From: an uncultured Bacilli bacterium
GTDB lineage: Bacteria > Bacillota_I > Bacilli_A > RF39 > UBA660
Assembly (NCBI GenBank): GCA_934130375.1
Contig: CAKOXW010000007.1
Coordinates: forward strand, 1 to 29,121
Direction of reading: 5' to 3'
DNA length: 29,121 bases
A program made the position numbers and the translations under genes. The notes under the pieces were generated by a model. It ran no database searches, had not been told where the DNA came from, and saw only the letters and a list, made by a program, of their open reading frames with translations. Shown in pieces: positions 22,057 to 27,241 of this stretch. Positions within the stretch are counted from its first letter, which is position 1. Each line of letters opens with the position of its first letter.

Positions 22057-23103
22057 TATCTTGTTTTTAAGTAATCTTTCATTTTTAGGGTCTTCTTTTA
22101 TTGCTAAATCTATATACTTTAAAGATTGTTTATAATTACCAGTATAATAGTATGCTAAAGATAATAGGTCATAAATAAATACTTCATTATTAAAATATTC
22201 ATTAATATAATATAAATTCTTTTCTTTGATTTTTAGAGCATTTAAACAACAATCTATAACAACATTGTAGTCTTTTAAATCATCGGCAATTACTGCTTTT
22301 TCCATATAAGGATCCCTTAAATTAGGGGTCTCTTTTATTGCTTTATCGCACCACATATACGCTTCATCAAATCTATTCAAATTCTTGTAGCATCTTGCAA
22401 TAAATCTCATAGATGCACATCTTTCATCCTTCCATGTAGCACTTTTTAAATGTAAATGCCTAATTAATGTGTCGATTGCGTCATTCCATCTTTTATAAAA
22501 CATGTATTCTCTACCTAAATAATGCATATTTCTATCATTTTCAGGATTTTCTTTTACAGACAATTCAAGTAAACCTAAATAACTTTCTCTAGATTTACTA
22601 CTATCAGGATAGTGATTTATTACTATATTAGAATTAATATATACTTCATTATCTTTTTCATATTTAAGTATTTCATGTACAGGATTTATCCACTTATAAT
22701 TATTTCTTGAGTGAATTTTATCACAATAAAAACTTACAATTGGCTTATCAAATTCATCTAAACTCCAATTATATAAATACCTAACTCTATTTATTTCAGG
22801 TTTATAAATACGATTTAGTTCTTCTTTCCAATTAGGTTTTATTACTTCATCTAAGTCAAGAGAAATGCATACATCAATATCATCAGGTACCATACTAAGT
22901 GCTTTATTTCTAGCAACATCAAATCTAAATGGATTTATGATTTCTTCTTTAACATTAACACCTAATTCCTTTAATAAAGATACCGAATTATCACAAGAAC
23001 CAGTATCTAATACACAAATATAATCTGCATCCTTTATAGATTGATACCATCTTTCAATAAATTTTTCCTCATTTTTACATATTGCATAAACACAAACTTT
23101 CAC
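22036..23103 (-). CDS. Family 2 glycosyltransferase with C-terminal TPR repeats
   Basis: A 355-aa cytoplasmic protein. The GT-A domain (about 1-190) begins VCVYAICKNEEKFIERWY and has VLDTGSCDNS and the D83-L-D85-E86 metal-binding DxD-type motif. About four TPR-like repeats follow (about 195-355: MHYLGREYMFYKRWNDAI, ARCYKNLNRFDEAYMWCDKAI, LAYYYTGNYKQSLKYIDLAI). Such GT2-TPR proteins are often orphan transferases for surface glycans or glycoproteins; donor and acceptor are unknown. The start is GTG 23103, with GGTGAT 3 nt upstream and a TACAAT box 5 nt further. The 3' end overlaps the surface protein at 21427-22056 by 21 bp. Confidence 0.88.
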   Translation of the reverse strand: MKVCVYAICKNEEKFIERWYQSIKDADYICVLDTGSCDNSVSLLKELGVNVKEEIINPFRFDVARNKALSMVPDDIDVCISLDLDEVIKPNWKEELNRIYKPEINRVRYLYNWSLDEFDKPIVSFYCDKIHSRNNYKWINPVHEILKYEKDNEVYINSNIVINHYPDSSKSRESYLGLLELSVKENPENDRNMHYLGREYMFYKRWNDAIDTLIRHLHLKSATWKDERCASMRFIARCYKNLNRFDEAYMWCDKAIKETPNLRDPYMEKAVIADDLKDYNVVIDCCLNALKIKEKNLYYINEYFNNEVFIYDLLSLAYYYTGNYKQSLKYIDLAIKEDPKNERLLKNKILIEEKI

Positions 23104-23106
23104 TAT

Positions 23107-23123
23107 ATCACCAATATATTGTA
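23107..23123 (-). promoter_or_regulatory. -10 box and SD of the glycosyltransferase
   Basis: On the complement, TACAAT (23123-23118), 5 nt, GGTGAT (23112-23107), 3 nt, GTG. It is preceded by CA, so it also reads CATACAAT, the exact sigma-E -10 pattern, but there is no matching sigma-E -35. Confidence 0.45.
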
Positions 23124-23139
23124 TGCGAAATATTTAACA

Positions 23140-23175
23140 AAAAAAACTAGTTTCTAATTACGAACTAGTTTTCTT
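23140..23175 (-). terminator. BRO gene terminator; copy 1 of the 36-bp direct repeat
   Basis: AAAACTAGTT (23143-23152) / AACTAGTTTT (23163-23172), 10-bp stem and 10-nt loop; on the complement it is followed by eight T. The 36 bases are identical to 24270-24305. Confidence 0.85.
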
Positions 23176-23180
23176 AAATT

Positions 23181-24038
23181 TTAATGATTATTATCAATTA
23201 GTTTTACTTCATTTATATATTGGTAATTTAAAGAATTTTTATTTGAAATGGCTGACTTATTAGTTGCTTTTTCATAAGACTTTCTTGCATCATCAGCAAC
23301 TTGTCCACCTTTACGGGCAATCTCCATATTTTCTTTAAATCCTTGTGGATGTAGAGATTTAGCAATATCACGAGTTGCAATTTCTCCTAAATCAGTAAGC
23401 AATACTTCTATATCAGTCATGTTATCTCTTAACGATTCTTTTCTTATACCTTTATATGCTTTATATTCACTTGCTTTCATTCCTGACCAACTTTTATATA
23501 TTTCATTAGTAAGAATTGCATAATGGGCAGGTTTTTCAATACCACCATCTTTCCATACATCAGTTAATTTAAATATATCAACCATTCCAGTTAATCTTTT
23601 TTTAATCCATTCATCATTATAACCATTATTACGATAGTAATTAATAATTCTATTGCCAGCAATTTCAGGGTCAAACACTTCATCAATTCTTTCTTTACCA
23701 AGATTTGCAAGCCACATTTTCATAGGCTCTGCCTTTGGACTAGGTACTGATTCGATAAGTCTAAAAATTCCTTTTGTATCTAACATATCAGTATTTCTTA
23801 ATTTTCCATCTTTTGCTTTTAATTTGAAAGTGTCACAATTTGTGACGGTTTCATTTCCTTCCTTAATCATTCTTGATTTAAGTGTTCTCCAATAGTGTGA
23901 TGGATCATTGCTTTCTGTTAATGCTCCTATAACATCAATTACACTAAAATAATATTCTTCTTTATCATTATTCCAAATACTTCTTATTTTGTTACCTTCA
24001 AATAAATTTGTGATTGTTTCTAATTTGCTATTTTCCAT
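23181..24038 (-). CDS. BRO-N family protein (phage antirepressor-like)
   Basis: A 285-aa protein with an N-terminal Bro-N domain (about 14-115: YFSVIDVIGALTES, DPSHYWRTLKSRM, TKGIFRLIESVPSPKAEPMKMWLANLG). The conserved C-terminal region (YRNNGYNDEWIKKRL, KPAHYAILTNEIYKSWSG, DIEVLLTDLGEIATRDIAK) is found in many chromosomal BRO proteins. Bro-N domains bind DNA and are common in phage antirepressors; here there are no phage genes nearby, so the role of this orphan is unknown. SD AAGGAG lies 7 nt before the ATG. The gene lies between two copies of a 36-bp direct repeat, each a terminator, which marks it as an inserted module. Confidence 0.88.
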   Translation of the reverse strand: MENSKLETITNLFEGNKIRSIWNNDKEEYYFSVIDVIGALTESNDPSHYWRTLKSRMIKEGNETVTNCDTFKLKAKDGKLRNTDMLDTKGIFRLIESVPSPKAEPMKMWLANLGKERIDEVFDPEIAGNRIINYYRNNGYNDEWIKKRLTGMVDIFKLTDVWKDGGIEKPAHYAILTNEIYKSWSGMKASEYKAYKGIRKESLRDNMTDIEVLLTDLGEIATRDIAKSLHPQGFKENMEIARKGGQVADDARKSYEKATNKSAISNKNSLNYQYINEVKLIDNNH

Positions 24039-24269
24039 TTTTTTCTCCTTTTTAATAATTTTTAACTTATAATGTTGTTACAACTTCTATTTATTTTAAA
24101 TTTAACTTAAATTGTAATTACTAATATTACTTAAAGGCACTTATTCAAACATATATTCGATATAAACATTATATCATGTATACTTTAAGATTTAAAACAA
24201 ATTTAGATAATTTTTTAAAATTTTAGATATTTATTTAAAAAGGTTTTATTATGACTATAAAAAATTATC
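24039..24269 (-). promoter_or_regulatory. BRO upstream region with candidate promoter and inverted repeat
   Basis: On the complement an extended -10, TGATATAAT (hexamer 24173-24168), with TTTAAA 17 nt upstream, would give a leader of about 120 nt. GTTGT-T-ACAAC (24074-24084) is a short perfect inverted repeat near the SD and a possible operator. No open frame of note is present. Confidence 0.35.
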
Positions 24270-24305
24270 AAAAAAACTAGTTTCTAATTACGAACTAGTT
24301 TTCTT
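24270..24305 (-). terminator. Permease terminator; copy 2 of the 36-bp direct repeat
   Basis: AAAACTAGTT (24273-24282) / AACTAGTTTT (24293-24302); seven T follow on the complement. The permease stop (24284-24286) is in the loop and its last codons form one arm, so the repeat includes the 3' end of a coding gene. Confidence 0.85.
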
Positions 24306-25075
24306 TCTAGATAAGAGATTAAATAATATAAGATACATGAAATTATAACAAGTAGTACAACACCAGTCATTACTAGATTTAAATTAAATACTTGAGAACC
24401 ATACATTATTAAATAACCAATACCTTCTTTTGATACTAATAACTCTCCCATAATGACACCTATTAAACACATACTAATGTTAATTTTTAATGAACTTATA
24501 ATTGTATCTATATTTCCTCTTAGTATAAGAGTAGTATATATTTGAAATTTAGATGCATTTAAACTTTTCATTAGTTTTATTTTTTCAATGTCAGTATTTT
24601 TAAAACCATTATAAATAGTAATTATACTTATAATAGATGAAATAAGTAGTGCCATAAATATAATAGAATTCATATTCGCACCAATCCATATTATTATTAT
24701 CGGACCAAGTGCTACTTTGGGTAAACTATTTAAAATAGTTAAATATGGATCTATTATTTTAGATAATAAATTGTTCCACCATAGTATACTAGCAATAACT
24801 ATTCCAATAAATATAGATAATACAAAACTTAAAATAGTTTCATATACTGTAATACTTATATGATTAAACAAATTATTAGTATTATATAGATTTACTAAAG
24901 TTGTAATGATTTTACTTGGAGAAGAAGTTAGAAATGTATTTATTATTTTTAGTCTAGCAAACAATTCCCATAAAAAGATAAACACGATAAACAACAGAAT
25001 TTGCATTGAAAAAACTATTATTTTTTCTTTTTTTCTTTTCTTTAAATATTTTAATCGTTCTTTACTATATAACAT
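24284..25075 (-). CDS. ABC transporter permease (SsuC/TauC/ThiX type)
   Basis: A 263-aa membrane protein of the binding-protein-dependent permease family (BPD_transp_1) with about six helices. The EAA-loop region is NGFKNTDIEKIKLMKSLNASKFQIYTTLILRG, the contact for the ATPase. An N-terminal Lys-rich segment precedes the first helix. It overlaps the ATPase gene by 11 nt. The family imports sulfonates, taurine, nitrate or pyrimidine-type thiamine precursors; specificity cannot be read here because the binding-protein gene is broken. The last codons and stop are inside a terminator that is duplicated 1.13 kb away. Confidence 0.9.
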   Translation of the reverse strand: MLYSKERLKYLKKRKKEKIIVFSMQILLFIVFIFLWELFARLKIINTFLTSSPSKIITTLVNLYNTNNLFNHISITVYETILSFVLSIFIGIVIASILWWNNLLSKIIDPYLTILNSLPKVALGPIIIIWIGANMNSIIFMALLISSIISIITIYNGFKNTDIEKIKLMKSLNASKFQIYTTLILRGNIDTIISSLKINISMCLIGVIMGELLVSKEGIGYLIMYGSQVFNLNLVMTGVVLLVIISCILYYLISYLERKLVRN

Positions 25076-25808
25076 TTAACTCACCTAAGATTTTGTTACA
25101 ATAAATATTGTAAATTGGTTTAAGTCTATTGTTAATCGGATCTTCTTTCTTGTCATATATGATTTTATGTACACTTTTTACGTGTGTTGGTCTATCAGTT
25201 AATACGATTACTATATCAGCAAAAGCGCATGCTTCTGAAACATCATGTGTAACCATTAATGTTGTAATATTTTTTTCTTTGATAATTTTATATACATCAT
25301 TTGAAATTAATAATCTATTTTGATAATCTAGAGCAGAGAATGGCTCATCTAGTAAAAGAATATCTGGTTTAGTCATAAGTGTTCTAATTAATGCAACTCT
25401 TTGCCTCATACCACCCGATAAACTAGAAGGATAGTTATCTTTAAATTTACTAAGCCCATATCTATCTAATAATTCTAAACACTCATCCTTGTCCTTCTTA
25501 CTAAAGCTCTTGTTAATTTTTGGGCCTAACATGCAGTTATCCATAACTGAAATCCAGTCAAACAATGTATCATGTTGGAACATATAACCATATTTTAAAT
25601 CTTTTTTATAAGTTATAATTTCGCCTTTATCATAATTTTCTAAATTAGAAAGTATTGATAATATTGTGGATTTGCCACATCCTGAGGGACCAACTATCGC
25701 TATAATATCGCCCTCATTAATAGAAAAATTTATGTTATTTAATGCCTCTATTTCAGAATTCTTTGTTTGATATTTTTTGCATACATTTTTAATATCAACT
25801 AATTTCAT
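25065..25808 (-). CDS. ABC transporter ATP-binding protein (SsuB/TauB type)
   Basis: A 247-aa nucleotide-binding subunit. Walker A is GPSGCGKST at residues 40-48, the signature is LSGGMRQR near 130, Walker B is LLLDEP at about 151-156 and the H-loop His188 is in MVTHD. The Q-loop is in GYMFQHDTLFDW, whose FQxDxLxPW-like pattern is typical of SsuB/TauB/NrtD proteins. GTGAT lies shortly before the ATG, directly after the end of the broken binding-protein gene, so the operon order is SBP-ATPase-permease. With the upstream gene truncated, the native promoter may have been lost. Confidence 0.92.
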   Translation of the reverse strand: MKLVDIKNVCKKYQTKNSEIEALNNINFSINEGDIIAIVGPSGCGKSTILSILSNLENYDKGEIITYKKDLKYGYMFQHDTLFDWISVMDNCMLGPKINKSFSKKDKDECLELLDRYGLSKFKDNYPSSLSGGMRQRVALIRTLMTKPDILLLDEPFSALDYQNRLLISNDVYKIIKEKNITTLMVTHDVSEACAFADIVIVLTDRPTHVKSVHKIIYDKKEDPINNRLKPIYNIYCNKILGELNVI

Positions 25809-25810
25809 AG

Positions 25811-26269
25811 TTAATCACTATAGTTTATAACTAAGTCATTATATGGCGCATAGTCTTTTAATTCACCTGCAGCCATCATAATTTCTTGTAAATGATTAAA
25901 AGATTCTTCTTTTAAATATGTACTTTCATTCCAAGTATCTTGATTTTTATAATTCCAAATAGATATTGCCAGTTCGTTTAATGACATATCTGGAAAGAAT
26001 TCATATATACTTTTTGCAATTGTACTGGCATCATTGTTTCTAATAAACTCTAAACCTTTATTAATCGCTTTATTAAAAGATTTGATAATATCTTTATTAT
26101 TTTCTATGTAACTTTTTTTAGCATTGTAAGCAGTAAATGGTGCTTCTCCTCCAAGTACACCAACTGATTCGACTATATAACCATAACCATTTTTTACAAC
26201 TTCAGTCGCATTAGGTTCACAAAACGCATAGATAATGCATAATTCGTGAATATTTTCGTATTTATAAGT
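25811..26269 (-). pseudogene. 5'-truncated ABC substrate-binding protein (NMT1/SsuA-like)
   Basis: An open frame of 153 codons on the complement encodes the C-terminal half of a periplasmic-type binding protein: CEPNATEVVKNGYGYIVES, LGGEAPFTAYNAKKSYIENN, FPDMSLNELAISIW and FNHLQEIMMAAGELKDYAPY. These are characteristic of NMT1/ThiY/SsuA-like proteins encoded with such ATPases and permeases. There is no start codon near the 5' end, and the N-terminal 150 or so residues plus the lipoprotein signal are absent. Homology seems to stop near 26255, next to the sortase promoter region. The cause is a rearrangement or an assembly join; both are possible. Confidence 0.85.
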
Positions 26270-26309
26270 TCATAATTGTTTTGAAAGGAGAGATATTATT
26301 AAATAATGT

Positions 26310-26445
26310 ATTTAAAAAAACCACCTGATAATTTTTATAATTTATTTAAATGTTTAAAAAAACCATGTATAAACTTGACAAGTTTAAAAAAATATGTATT
26401 ATATATGGCAGTTTTCAAAAAAATTTATATAAATTGCTATATAAA
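26310..26445 (+). repeat. Degenerate AT-rich repeats upstream of the sortase
   Basis: TTTAAAAAAACCA occurs at about 26310 and 26353, with related TTTAAAAAAATATG at about 26383 and TTTTCAAAAAAATTTAT at about 26412. Spacing is about 30-43 bp. It looks like an imperfect tandem array covering the promoter; low-complexity AT bias may exaggerate this. Confidence 0.4.
26375..26402 (+). promoter_or_regulatory. Sigma-A promoter of the sortase operon
   Basis: TTGACA (26375-26380), a 16-nt spacer and TATTAT (26397-26402), preceded by TG. The -35 is a perfect consensus. The start near 26409 means ATG 26461, not the upstream in-frame ATG at 26350, begins the sortase. Confidence 0.65.
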
Positions 26446-26460
26446 TGGGAGGTTTTTGTT

Positions 26461-27240
26461 ATGGGGGTAAAAAAAGGCAAAAGAATATGCGATATTTTAA
26501 TTGTTACTTTAATGCTAATATCTGTTTACTATTTTATTAATTCTATTTATATTGAAAAACAAAATAGAGAGATACAAGCAATTGAAAAAGAACAAACTGA
26601 AGTAATGAATAGAGTAGAAAACGATAAAAAAGTTGCAACACAAATATCAACTAAAAAAGATTATAGCAAAACAAAAACCAATTCTTTAAAAGATTTAGAT
26701 TATTATAAAAATTACTATTCTAACAATGATATAGTTGGTACTTTAAAAATAAGTGGTACAAAAATAAATACCTTGCTTGTACAAGGCAGTGATAATGAGT
26801 ATTACTTAAATCACACAATTAGTAAAAAGAAAAGTGCAGTTGGTAGTATTTATGTAGATTATAGAACTAATTTAGATGCTAAACAAATTAATATATATGG
26901 TCATAATTCAAAAGCAGTAAAGTTAATGTTTAATGAACTAGAAAAATATAGAAGTAAAGATTTCTATGAAAGTCATAAAACAATTGAATTATATGATGGC
27001 ACTAAAACAAGTATATATGAAATATTTAGTGTTCAAATAGTAACAGATGACTATGAACATATGGATGTAGTTCCACAAAACAGAAAAAGTCATCTAGAAA
27101 AGCTTAGTAATGGGCTTTATGAAACAGGGATAATAACAAATGAAGAGGATGATGTATTAGTACTTCAAACTTGTACTTATACACCAAAGAATTCGTTTAT
27201 TATTATAAATGCAAAAAAGGTAAAGGAGGTAAAGGTTTAA
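26461..27240 (+). CDS. Class B-like sortase
   Basis: A 259-aa membrane-anchored transpeptidase with one N-terminal membrane segment (about 10-28), a Lys/Glu-rich stalk (31-80) and a sortase domain (about 85-255). The catalytic His is H148 in NIYGHNS and the catalytic Cys is C238 in VLQTCTY. Features such as NDIVGTLKISGTKINTLLVQ and YLNHT suit class B or a related group. The usual Arg in the strand after the Cys (about 7-10 residues on) is not seen: the sequence runs CTYTPKNSFIIINAKK. SD GGGAGG lies 8 nt before the ATG. The vWA surface protein starts 2 nt after the stop and is its likely substrate. Confidence 0.88.
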   Translation: MGVKKGKRICDILIVTLMLISVYYFINSIYIEKQNREIQAIEKEQTEVMNRVENDKKVATQISTKKDYSKTKTNSLKDLDYYKNYYSNNDIVGTLKISGTKINTLLVQGSDNEYYLNHTISKKKSAVGSIYVDYRTNLDAKQINIYGHNSKAVKLMFNELEKYRSKDFYESHKTIELYDGTKTSIYEIFSVQIVTDDYEHMDVVPQNRKSHLEKLSNGLYETGIITNEEDDVLVLQTCTYTPKNSFIIINAKKVKEVKV

Positions 27241-27241
27241 G

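Noticed and set aside
23110..23123. Sigma-E -10 (CATACAAT) for the glycosyltransferase
   Set aside because: The -10 is an exact match but no -35 is present at 13-15 nt upstream, only a T-run, so an ordinary -10 is as likely.
26350..26460. N-terminal extension of the sortase from ATG 26350
   Set aside because: It would begin upstream of the consensus promoter; the extension is repeat-derived Lys/Phe/Tyr-rich sequence, and ATG 26461 has a good SD followed by a normal membrane anchor.
26306..26470. A 55-codon frame starting at ATG 26306 after GGAGAG
   Set aside because: It is made only of the AT-rich repeat, spans the sortase promoter and SD, and has no protein-like composition.
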